From the NCBI GenBank assembly GCA_900751755.1, contig CAADSP010000068.1, positions 1 to 12,860 on the forward strand: a stretch of 12,860 bases of DNA. The letters run 5' to 3'. The notes beneath the pieces are model-generated. The model was not told the DNA's origin. It saw only the letters and a program-made list of their open reading frames with translations, and made no database searches. Made by a program: the position numbers and the translations under genes. Of this stretch, positions 1 to 5,916 are shown in pieces. The first letter of the stretch is position 1. The number at the start of each line of letters is the position of its first letter. The DNA is from an uncultured Collinsella sp. Lineage in GTDB: Bacteria > Actinomycetota > Coriobacteriia > Coriobacteriales > Coriobacteriaceae.

Positions 1-843
1 CGCTTGTGCGCTGTGAACCGGCAAAGCCCCCGGCGGACGGGGGGAGCCGATAATGGCCGTGTGCACTACGGGATGATGCCCGTTGAGCAGCACGTTGGGG
101 TTGAGTAGGCGCAGGTAGTCGCTCGTGCCGTTGGGGTAGTTGAACCACTGGCGAATCTGCGCGCCCGTATCTCCCATAAAAAGGCCAGGCAGCGAAGCGA
201 TGAGCGTGGGCGCCCAGGCGATCATAAGCACCAGGAAGGGCCCGACAAAGGAATGGACCGAGAGCACGGCGTGAGTCACACGCCATACGCGGCCAAAGTG
301 CGCCTCGGAAAACGGGATGCGTCGGGAGCTCAGCCAATCCAGGCACTCAAAAGCCAGATAGAAGGCCACGATCGCTAGGAGCATCCAGCCCGCGCCGCCA
401 ATCCAGGCGCAGATGATGCGGGCTTTGTCGCCAAGGACAATCTCGGCCGAGTCGGTGAGATCGTAGCTGCGGCCGAACACCATACAGATGGCGAAGAACA
501 GCGACGGCAGAATGATCGATGGACGCCAGGTGTCGCCACGGCCAAAGAACACGTAGCGAAACGGCAGAGTGAGCAGGCAGGCAAGCGCAAGCAACATGAC
601 CGCGTCGGTATGGCCGGCAAACGAGAGGAGCACCTCGTAGCACACGTACAGCATGCCCGAGGCGTTGGGGTCAATCGCCAAGACTGCGTTGCTCGACACC
701 GGGGAGGGATCGATGGAAAACGCCGTGGTCGCCAACAGCGCGAGCAAAAATGCGATGAGCGTCTGCTTGGCGGGATAGCGCTTAAACCAGACGATGCGGG
801 CGGCGTCGCGCGCAGCCGTTGTGGAGAGGTCGGAATCCTTCAC
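1..843 (-). CDS. Polytopic membrane protein, DUF6020/GT-C-like (3' end outside window)
   Basis: An open frame of 281 codons runs without a stop from a GTG at 843-841 off the left edge, so the C-terminus is missing. The GTG is preceded by a GAAAGG Shine-Dalgarno sequence at 860-855. The visible part is very hydrophobic, with likely membrane segments near residues 28-44, 65-80, 82-100, 108-124, 143-164 and 195-222. After the last one comes PGLFMGDTGAQ (D225, Q229), then a loop with NGHHP (N254, H256, H257). An acidic residue after the first long membrane block and a later NxHHP are features I associate with DUF6020 and related GT-C-fold glycosyltransferase-like membrane proteins; this is recall, not a search. 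Substrate and role are unknown. It lies downstream of lgt on the same strand, separated by two hairpins. It could instead be another multi-pass protein with no enzymatic role. Confidence 0.72.
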   Translation of the reverse strand, partial: MKDSDLSTTAARDAARIVWFKRYPAKQTLIAFLLALLATTAFSIDPSPVSSNAVLAIDPNASGMLYVCYEVLLSFAGHTDAVMLLALACLLTLPFRYVFFGRGDTWRPSIILPSLFFAICMVFGRSYDLTDSAEIVLGDKARIICAWIGGAGWMLLAIVAFYLAFECLDWLSSRRIPFSEAHFGRVWRVTHAVLSVHSFVGPFLVLMIAWAPTLIASLPGLFMGDTGAQIRQWFNYPNGTSDYLRLLNPNVLLNGHHPVVHTAIIGSPRPPGALPVHSAQA

Positions 844-863
844 AGTCCAAAGAGCCTTTCTAG

Positions 864-902
864 AAACCTGCCAAAAAGGGACAGGTTTATTTTGGCAGGT
901 TT
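864..902. repeat. Perfect 13-bp inverted repeat before the membrane-protein gene
   Basis: The arms AAACCTGCCAAAA (864-876) and TTTTGGCAGGTTT (890-902) pair perfectly around a 13-nt loop (877-889). On the minus strand the hairpin ends three bases before the GAAAGG ribosome binding site of the gene starting at 843. It could terminate read-through from lgt, act as a leader hairpin, or be a copy of a dispersed repeat. It has no proper U-tract after the stem on either strand. Confidence 0.6.
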
Positions 903-943
903 TATCTGGGGAAACGTTACTGTTCTGTCATCGTTGCCCAGCA

Positions 944-980
944 AACCACCACAAAGGTGCCTGTTCACTTTTTGGTGGTT
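944..980 (-). terminator. Hairpin at the end of lgt, possible weak terminator
   Basis: AACCACCACAAAG (944-956) pairs with CTTTTTGGTGGTT (968-980), 12 of 13 pairs, around the loop GTGCCTGTTCA. The arm at 968-980 overlaps the lgt stop codon (979-981). On the minus strand the stem is followed only by TTTGC, so termination would be weak. Its loop is complementary to the loop of the hairpin at 864-902. Confidence 0.4.
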
Positions 981-1800
981 AAGCGTCGAGGTAGATGCGC
1001 TGGGGCTGGTTGCGGCGACGAGCAAAGATGATGAGCGCCAGGCCCGCGATTACGAGCGGCAGGCTCAGCAGCTGACCCATGGTGATGACGCCACCCAGCA
1101 GATAGCCCAGCTGCGCATCGGGCACGCGCACAAACTCAATCAAAAAGCGAACGATGCCGTAGCCCATCACAAAGACGCCCATAAACGTGCCTTGGGGCAG
1201 TAGCGGCTTTTTGCGGCTGAGCACCTGCAGAATGCAAAAGAGCACGATGCCCTCAAGAAATGCCTCGTAGAGCTGGGAGGGGTGACGCGGCATCTCGCCC
1301 GCGGTGCCACCGAAGACCACGCCCCAGGGCAGATCGGTCGGCTTGCCCCACAGCTCACCGTTGACAAAGTTGGCACAACGGCCCAGGCACAAGGCCAGCG
1401 GCGCGCCTATGACGGCAAGGTCTGCCAAAGTCCATGCATCGAGCTTATACATGCGGCACACAATGATGCCGCCGATAATGCCGCCCACCAAACCGCCATG
1501 GAAGCTCATGCCACCCTCGTTGGTGGCAAAGATCTCGAGCGGGTGCGCCCAGTAGTAGCCATCTCCGTAAAAGACGACGTAGAACAGGCGCGCACCGATA
1601 ATGAGGCCAAAGACCACGCCGACCACGACACTCGTAAGGTCGTCAATCGTGATGTTAAAACCCCAGCGACGCTGTGTGCGGTACATGACGACCGCCGTGA
1701 GCAGGGCGCCGACCACGTAGGCCAGGCCGTACCAGTAGATGGTGATGGGCCCCGCCGAAATCGCGACGGGATCAAGCATATGGTAGAAGTCGTTGAGCAT
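979..1800 (-). CDS. lgt: Prolipoprotein diacylglyceryl transferase
   Basis: Lgt transfers the diacylglyceryl group of phosphatidylglycerol to the lipobox cysteine of preprolipoproteins in the cytoplasmic membrane, the first step of lipoprotein maturation. The 273-residue product has the usual length and about seven membrane segments. The family signature GRCANFVNGE is at residues 140-149, with the arginine and asparagine known to matter in E. coli Lgt (R143, N146) at R141 and N144. GGMSFHGG carries H101 (E. coli H103), and the late RFLIEF block carries R218 (E. coli R239). RHPSQLYE is at 172-179. The start at 1800 is chosen because AGGAGG sits six bases upstream and the protein then begins at the conserved DPVAISAGPI region. 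An upstream in-frame ATG at 1860 would add 20 uncharacteristic residues. It follows the NfuA-like gene on the same strand after 109 bp. Confidence 0.97.
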   Translation of the reverse strand: MLNDFYHMLDPVAISAGPITIYWYGLAYVVGALLTAVVMYRTQRRWGFNITIDDLTSVVVGVVFGLIIGARLFYVVFYGDGYYWAHPLEIFATNEGGMSFHGGLVGGIIGGIIVCRMYKLDAWTLADLAVIGAPLALCLGRCANFVNGELWGKPTDLPWGVVFGGTAGEMPRHPSQLYEAFLEGIVLFCILQVLSRKKPLLPQGTFMGVFVMGYGIVRFLIEFVRVPDAQLGYLLGGVITMGQLLSLPLVIAGLALIIFARRRNQPQRIYLDA

Positions 1801-1827
1801 GTCGACCCTCCTACTCCCTACATACAA

Positions 1828-1860
1828 ATGCGGCCGCGGGCCTTGCGCTCGCAGCCGCAT
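1828..1860 (-). terminator. Hairpin between the NfuA-like gene and lgt
   Basis: A 33-bp near-palindrome: two 14-nt arms (1828-1841 and 1847-1860) pair with one mismatch and one wobble around a five-base loop. ATGCGGC and GCCGCAT are the outer ends. On the minus strand it is followed by TTTGTATG, a poor U-tract, so it may only partly stop transcription from the upstream NfuA-like gene or may act as a processing hairpin in a shared message. Confidence 0.4.
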
Positions 1861-1909
1861 ATTTGGGCGTAACGTTTATGCGGAGTATGCCGTCCGCAGC
1901 TTTCGCATC

Positions 1910-2188
1910 TTAGAACGGCGCGTACTCGTCGTACAGGTCGTCGGTCTCGCCGGAGGCATTGACCTGCTCGACACGGGTAACGCCGGGCACATGCTCCTTC
2001 AGGATACGCTCGATACCCATGGACAGGGTCAGTGCGCTCATAGGGCAGCCGGCGCAGGCGCCCTGCAGCTCCAGCTTGACGACACCCTCGTCGTCGACGC
2101 CCACATACTCCATATCGCCGCCGTCAGCCTGCAGGTTGGGGCGAATCTCTTCAAGAACCTTCTTAAGCAGCTCTTCGTTAACAGCCAC
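1910..2188 (-). CDS. NifU C-terminal domain (NfuA-type) Fe-S protein
   Basis: A 92-residue protein consisting almost only of the NifU C-terminal domain, which carries an Fe-S cluster on a CxxC motif and passes it to target enzymes. The motif here is CAGCPMS with C45 and C48, and LQADGGD (residues 19-25) is the other hallmark of the family. The C-terminus is acidic (TDDLYDEYAPF). Stand-alone domains of this size are common in Gram-positive bacteria. The start is a GTG at 2188, with AAAGGAG five bases upstream; no better start lies nearby. It is on the same strand as the deaminase gene (171 bp upstream) and lgt (downstream). Whether it is a cluster carrier or a scaffold cannot be told from sequence. 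Confidence 0.93.
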   Translation of the reverse strand: MAVNEELLKKVLEEIRPNLQADGGDMEYVGVDDEGVVKLELQGACAGCPMSALTLSMGIERILKEHVPGVTRVEQVNASGETDDLYDEYAPF

Positions 2189-2359
2189 AGGGGCTCCTTT
2201 CTCACAATAACGCGGGCACGCCCGCGGACAGAAGCTATGTTACTACAGCCATGTACCCGCTCACGAGCCGTCCATGCGCGCAGACGCGACTTTCACGAGT
2301 AGTCAATTTGGGACGGGGCTCTTTGAGCTGCGTTCGTCGTCAGATAGCGACAATGCATA

Positions 2360-2884
2360 TTACTGTCGAGCCTGTCCCCCGGTACCAATCTGGACATCGA
2401 CGATAACCTGGCGGTAGCTGATGCCACAGGAGTCGAGGATGCGGCGGCTGATGCGTCCGTCATCGGTGTCGGCGTACTTGTTGTCCAGGTAGACGACCTC
2501 GCCCACGCCCACCTGAGCCAAAATCTTGGCGCAGTCGTGGCACGGGAACAGCGTGACGTAGACCGTGGAACCCTCGAGGTCCTTGAGCGAGCCACGGTAG
2601 TTGAGCACGGCGTTGGCCTCGGCATGGACCACGTAGTTGTGCTTGTCCTGCAGCGGGTCGTCGCTCGTACCCCACGGGAAAAAGTCGTCGTTGAGCGCCG
2701 AGGGTGTACCGTTGTAGCCCACCGAAAGGATGCGGTGGTTGGTGTTGGCGATGCACGCACCCACCTGCGTGTTGGGGTCCTTGCTGCGGCGCTGCGCGGC
2801 GATGGCCACGCTCATAAAGAACTCGTCCCAGCTAATGACGTCCAGGCGCTTGCCTGACGAAGTTTGATGAAGATCGTCCGACAT
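2360..2884 (-). CDS. dCMP deaminase family protein (ComEB-like)
   Basis: A 174-residue zinc-dependent cytidine/deoxycytidylate deaminase. The family signature is complete: HAE at residues 87-89 (zinc ligand H87, catalytic E89) and PCHDC at 114-118 (zinc ligands C115 and C118). The N-terminal block SWDEFFMSVA followed by RRSKDPNTQVGACI is typical of dCMP deaminases, which convert dCMP to dUMP for dTMP synthesis. ComEB proteins of competence loci share this fold, and no other competence gene is here. I place the start at 2884 because GGAGG lies eight bases upstream. The in-frame ATG at 2920 overlaps a likely -10 box and lacks a ribosome site. The last residues (GTGGQARQ) look like a non-conserved tail. 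Confidence 0.93.
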   Translation of the reverse strand: MSDDLHQTSSGKRLDVISWDEFFMSVAIAAQRRSKDPNTQVGACIANTNHRILSVGYNGTPSALNDDFFPWGTSDDPLQDKHNYVVHAEANAVLNYRGSLKDLEGSTVYVTLFPCHDCAKILAQVGVGEVVYLDNKYADTDDGRISRRILDSCGISYRQVIVDVQIGTGGQARQ

Positions 2885-2918
2885 GACAGACACCTCCGTA
2901 ATCGCAATAGTTTGACCC

Positions 2919-2927
2919 ATTGTAGCA
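2919..2927 (-). promoter_or_regulatory. Extended -10 promoter for the deaminase gene
   Basis: The minus strand reads TGC-TACAAT, an extended -10 box with five of six consensus bases. It would start transcription near 2912, about 28 bases before the ATG at 2884. No convincing -35 hexamer is visible at 16-18 bp, which is acceptable for an extended -10 promoter. It suggests the deaminase gene is not wholly dependent on coaX transcription. Confidence 0.45.
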
Positions 2928-2968
2928 GGTGAAAGGTGGAGGCGTTTGTCCCACCGGCGCCCTCACTT

Positions 2969-3820
2969 TTACACGCGGCGGGGCTTTTGGTTGATGCGGT
3001 AGAGCTCGGCCAGTCCCCGCAACGTCAGCGCGTCGTCGACCGTCAGACTGTGACCGACCAGCGACGCAAGTGCCTCGGCATCGTCGCCGGTAATGACGAT
3101 GGGCACGTTGCCTTCCCCCGCGGCCTTGGTCGCGCGCATCTCGGCGAGCACCATGTCGAGCATGCCGTCGATGCGGGCTACCTCGCCCAAGACCACGCCC
3201 GAGCGCATGGCCTCGCGCGTGTTGCGGCCGATCACATGCGTGGGCGCCGAAGGCTCGACCTGCGGCAGACGCGCCGCAGCGGCCGAGAGCGAGCGGGCGC
3301 CGAGCGCCAGACCCGGCGCGATGACGCCGCCCACAAAGGTACCGCACGCGTCGATGACCTCGATATTGGTCGTCGTGCCCAGGTCGATCACGATGCACGG
3401 AGAGCCGTAGACGGCACGGGCCGCCACGGCATCGGCGATGCGGTCGGGGCCGATCTCGGCCGGGTCGTCGTAGTGCACGGGCATGCCGGTCTTGAGGCCC
3501 GGCCCCACGGTGAGCACGCGCCCCGTGCAGGTACGGGAAAGCGCCGCCTTCCACGGGCGCTCGAGCGCCGGCACCACGCAGCTCAGCACGGCCGCCGTGG
3601 GCACGAGCGCGCCGGGCATGCCCGCATCAGCCGCCAGCGCGGCCATGACTTGAGCGAGACGCATACGCGCTTCGTCGGCCGTAATGCTCGATGGCGTCGT
3701 GATCTCGCACGTCGCAAGCGGGCATTCCTGCGCCGCGGCCGAATCCTCTGCAAACAGGCCAAAGCGAATGAACGTGTTACCCACGTCGACCGTCAATATA
3801 TATGCGCACCCATTAAGCAT
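2969..3820 (-). CDS. coaX: Type III pantothenate kinase
   Basis: CoaX phosphorylates pantothenate with ATP, the first step of coenzyme A synthesis. Type III enzymes belong to the ASKHA superfamily and need a monovalent cation. The 283-residue product has the expected motifs in order: DVGNT (12-16, phosphate binding), GPDRIADAVAA (124-134), IDLGTT (145-150), GGVIAPGLALGARSL (164-178), and later GRNTREAMRSG. The usual DFGTATTFD segment reads DLGTTTNIEVID, a modest variation. The start at 3820 has AAAGGAG eight bases upstream. The in-frame ATG at 3874 would add 18 residues ahead of the conserved N-terminal strand and is less likely. It is divergent from the transporter gene at 4013 and followed by the deaminase gene after 84 bp. 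Confidence 0.96.
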   Translation of the reverse strand: MLNGCAYILTVDVGNTFIRFGLFAEDSAAAQECPLATCEITTPSSITADEARMRLAQVMAALAADAGMPGALVPTAAVLSCVVPALERPWKAALSRTCTGRVLTVGPGLKTGMPVHYDDPAEIGPDRIADAVAARAVYGSPCIVIDLGTTTNIEVIDACGTFVGGVIAPGLALGARSLSAAAARLPQVEPSAPTHVIGRNTREAMRSGVVLGEVARIDGMLDMVLAEMRATKAAGEGNVPIVITGDDAEALASLVGHSLTVDDALTLRGLAELYRINQKPRRV

Positions 3821-3847
3821 CGTCGGCGCTCCTTTCGTCTGCCCAGC

Positions 3848-3902
3848 AGTATATCGCCTACCTAAACCAGTCATCCCAAAATGACTAGGTTGCGGCTATA
3901 CT
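3848..3902. promoter_or_regulatory. Divergent control region between coaX and the OPT gene
   Basis: A TATACT box faces each way: 3853-3848 on the minus strand towards coaX and 3897-3902 on the plus strand towards the transporter. Between them lies the dyad AGTCAT-N6-ATGACT (3869-3886), in the region where both -35 elements would lie. Neither -10 has a clear -35 partner at 16-18 bp, so an activator or shared operator at the dyad is a possible reading. The predicted leaders would be about 20 bases for coaX and about 100 bases for the transporter. Confidence 0.3.
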
Positions 3903-3955
3903 GATGCGCGGTCGTTTGCGAGCTCACGCGACGGCCTTTGGTAACCCGACTTCCC

Positions 3956-3976
3956 GCGCCGCATCCGTAGCGGCGC
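3956..3976 (+). promoter_or_regulatory. Hairpin in the leader of the OPT gene
   Basis: GCGCCGC (3956-3962) and GCGGCGC (3970-3976) form a perfect seven-pair GC stem with a seven-base loop, about 25 bases before the AAGGAG ribosome site at 4001-4006. No U-tract follows, so it is not a terminator. Its role, if any, is unknown. Confidence 0.3.
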
Positions 3977-4012
3977 TCCCGGGGGAAGCGGATATACGCA
4001 AAGGAGTTCAAT

Positions 4013-5716
4013 ATGAGCAATCCCTCGAACCGCGCCTCGATGCGCGGGCAACTCACGCTGCGCGGTGTCGTCATCGGCGTCCTTGGCTGCGTGATCATCA
4101 CGGCAAGCTCGGCCTACACGGCCCTCAAGATGGGCGCCCTCCCCTGGCCAATCATTTTCGCTGCCGTCATCTCGCTGTTCTTCCTGAAGCTCATGGGCAA
4201 CGCCAGCCTCAACGAGGCCAACGTCACCCACACCATCATGTCCGCGGGCGCCATGGTCGCCGGCGGCCTGGCGTTTACCATCCCGGGCGCCTGGATGCTG
4301 GGCTATGCCGACCAGATCAGCTGGCTCGACATGTTTATCGTGGCGCTCGCCGGCACCATCCTGGGCCTGCTGGCCACCGCGCTCATCCACCGTCACTTTA
4401 TCGTGGACGCCGCGCTGGAGTTCCCCACCGGCAACGCCGCAGCTCAGACCCTACGCGCCACCGAGGCCGGCGGCAAGACCGGTAAGCAGCTCTTTGGCTC
4501 CATGGCCATCGCAGGCATCTACAGCGTGCTGCGCGACGCCCTGGGCGTGGTGCCCAGCATGCTGTGCACGCTCAACATCCCCGGCGTGACCTTTGCCATC
4601 TACAACTCGCCCATGCTGCTGTCCATCGGCTTCCTCGTGGGCTTCGCCCCGGTCGCTTTCTGGTTTGCCGGCGCCCTGTTGGGCAACTTTGGCATCATCG
4701 TGGGCGGCACCGCTGCCGGTCTGTTCGACGTTATGACTGCGCAAGGCATCGTCAAGTCCCTGGGCATGGGCCTCATGATGGGCTTTGGCGTCGCCGTCGT
4801 CCTCAAGGACATCCTGCCGCAGGTCGCCGGTATCGTCCGCGGTCTTGCCGCCGACAGCTCCACCGACACCGACGAGCAGTCGCTCATCTCGGGCTCCCTT
4901 AAACTCGACGCCGGCATCATCGGCCTGGGCGCTGCCGCCATCGCCGTGATCGTCGCCATCGCGCTCGACCTTGGTCCCGTCCCGGCCGTCATCGTGACGC
5001 TGTTCACCTTTGTCACCACCATCATGAGCGCACAGAGCTGCGGCCAGACGGGCATCGACCCCATGGAGATCTTTGGCCTCATCGTTATGCTCATCGTGGC
5101 TGCCTTCGCGCAGCTCGCGCAGGTTAAACTGTTCTTTATCGCCGGCATCGTGGCCGTAGCGTGCGGCCTTGCGGGCGACGTCATGAACGACTTTAAGGCC
5201 GGCGCCGTGCTGGGCACCAACCCGCGTGCACAGTGGGTCGGCCAGGCCATCGGCGGCATCGTGGGCGCCCTGGTCGCTGCCGCCGTCATGGTCGCGCTCG
5301 TAACCGCCTATGGTCCGGACGCCTTTGGACCCGACAAGAGCTTTGTGGCCGCGCAGGCAAGCGTCGTCGCCACCATGGTCTCGGGCATCCCGAGCGTGCC
5401 GTGGTTTGCGGGCGGCTTTATCGCCGGCATCGTCATGTACTGGCTCGGCATTCCGGCCATGATGATCGGCCTGGGCGTGTACCTGCCGTTCTACATGTCG
5501 CTCACGGCTTTCCTGGGCTCCTGCGTTAAGCTCGCCTACGACAAGTGGGCCGCACACCGCGACGCCGAGGCCGGTCTTTCGGACGAGGAAAAGGCCGCCA
5601 AGGACGCCGCCTTCCAGGAGCAGGGCTTGGTCGTTGCCAGCGGCCTGCTGGGCGGCGAGTCCATCGTCGGCGTTATCCTGGCGTTTGTCTCCGTGGGCTT
5701 AAGCCTGCTGGGCTAA
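4013..5716 (+). CDS. OPT family oligopeptide or metal-chelate transporter
   Basis: A 567-residue integral membrane protein with roughly a dozen or more hydrophobic segments, assigned to the oligopeptide transporter (OPT) family. These proteins import short peptides or peptide-like metal chelates using the proton gradient. Supporting motifs are NEANVTHTIMSAGAMVAGG (67-85) followed by FTIPG, EFPTGNAAAQTL (136-147), and a C-terminal VVASGLLGGESIVGVILAF, which resembles the usual ending of bacterial members. A hydrophilic stretch near residues 277-297 probably marks a cytoplasmic loop, and another charged stretch (about 527-542) precedes the last helix. It is slightly shorter than many bacterial members. 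AAGGAG lies six bases before the ATG. It stands alone, with a terminator behind it. The substrate cannot be named from the sequence. Confidence 0.9.
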   Translation: MSNPSNRASMRGQLTLRGVVIGVLGCVIITASSAYTALKMGALPWPIIFAAVISLFFLKLMGNASLNEANVTHTIMSAGAMVAGGLAFTIPGAWMLGYADQISWLDMFIVALAGTILGLLATALIHRHFIVDAALEFPTGNAAAQTLRATEAGGKTGKQLFGSMAIAGIYSVLRDALGVVPSMLCTLNIPGVTFAIYNSPMLLSIGFLVGFAPVAFWFAGALLGNFGIIVGGTAAGLFDVMTAQGIVKSLGMGLMMGFGVAVVLKDILPQVAGIVRGLAADSSTDTDEQSLISGSLKLDAGIIGLGAAAIAVIVAIALDLGPVPAVIVTLFTFVTTIMSAQSCGQTGIDPMEIFGLIVMLIVAAFAQLAQVKLFFIAGIVAVACGLAGDVMNDFKAGAVLGTNPRAQWVGQAIGGIVGALVAAAVMVALVTAYGPDAFGPDKSFVAAQASVVATMVSGIPSVPWFAGGFIAGIVMYWLGIPAMMIGLGVYLPFYMSLTAFLGSCVKLAYDKWAAHRDAEAGLSDEEKAAKDAAFQEQGLVVASGLLGGESIVGVILAFVSVGLSLLG

Positions 5717-5757
5717 GCTGAGCAGCTGCTCGACAGCAACCATATTGCCTACGGCTT

Positions 5758-5797
5758 GCCCGGTCGGTAGCTTTTGCGGCTGCTGACCGGGCTTTTT
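5758..5797 (+). terminator. Rho-independent terminator of the OPT gene
   Basis: A 14-pair stem (5758-5771 with 5779-5792, starting GCCCGGTC and ending GACCGGGC, two wobbles) with loop TTTTGCG is followed directly by TTTTT. It lies 41 bases past the stop codon of the transporter gene. Confidence 0.88.
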
Positions 5798-5813
5798 GAT
5801 ATCGAAACAAAGA

Positions 5814-5850
5814 AAGGCCGGCGCGCTGCGTTTAACAGCGCGCCGGCCTT
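5814..5850 (-). terminator. Terminator of the surface-protein gene
   Basis: A perfect 15-pair GC-rich stem (5814-5828 with 5836-5850) with a seven-base loop. On the minus strand the stem is followed by TCTTTG (with the stem ending in TT), fitting an intrinsic terminator for the gene ending at 5917. On the plus strand it is followed by ATCGTTT, so it may also catch read-through from the transporter side. Confidence 0.75.
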
Positions 5851-5916
5851 ATCGTTTGGCTAACGAGACGGTCCCGTTATGAATTGAAGTTCGTTGCAGA
5901 AACTACGCTCGAAACG

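Noticed and set aside
2211..2226. CGCGGGC/GCCCGCG inverted repeat upstream of the NfuA-like gene as a hairpin regulator.
   Set aside because: The two arms leave only two bases for a loop and there is no U-tract; too weak to call.
2371..2378. CCTGTCCC near the end of the deaminase gene matches GGGACAGG in the loop at 878-885, suggesting copies of one repeat.
   Set aside because: An eight-base match on either strand is expected by chance in a window this size, and the flanks do not align.
3904..4485. A 193-residue plus-strand frame overlapping the start of the OPT gene.
   Set aside because: Arg/His-rich shifted-frame product without a ribosome site; the frame from 4013 is clearly the real gene.
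4451..5557. A 368-residue minus-strand frame opposite the OPT gene.
   Set aside because: His/Asp/Gly-rich antisense artefact typical of GC-rich genes; the plus-strand frame has OPT motifs and a good ribosome site.
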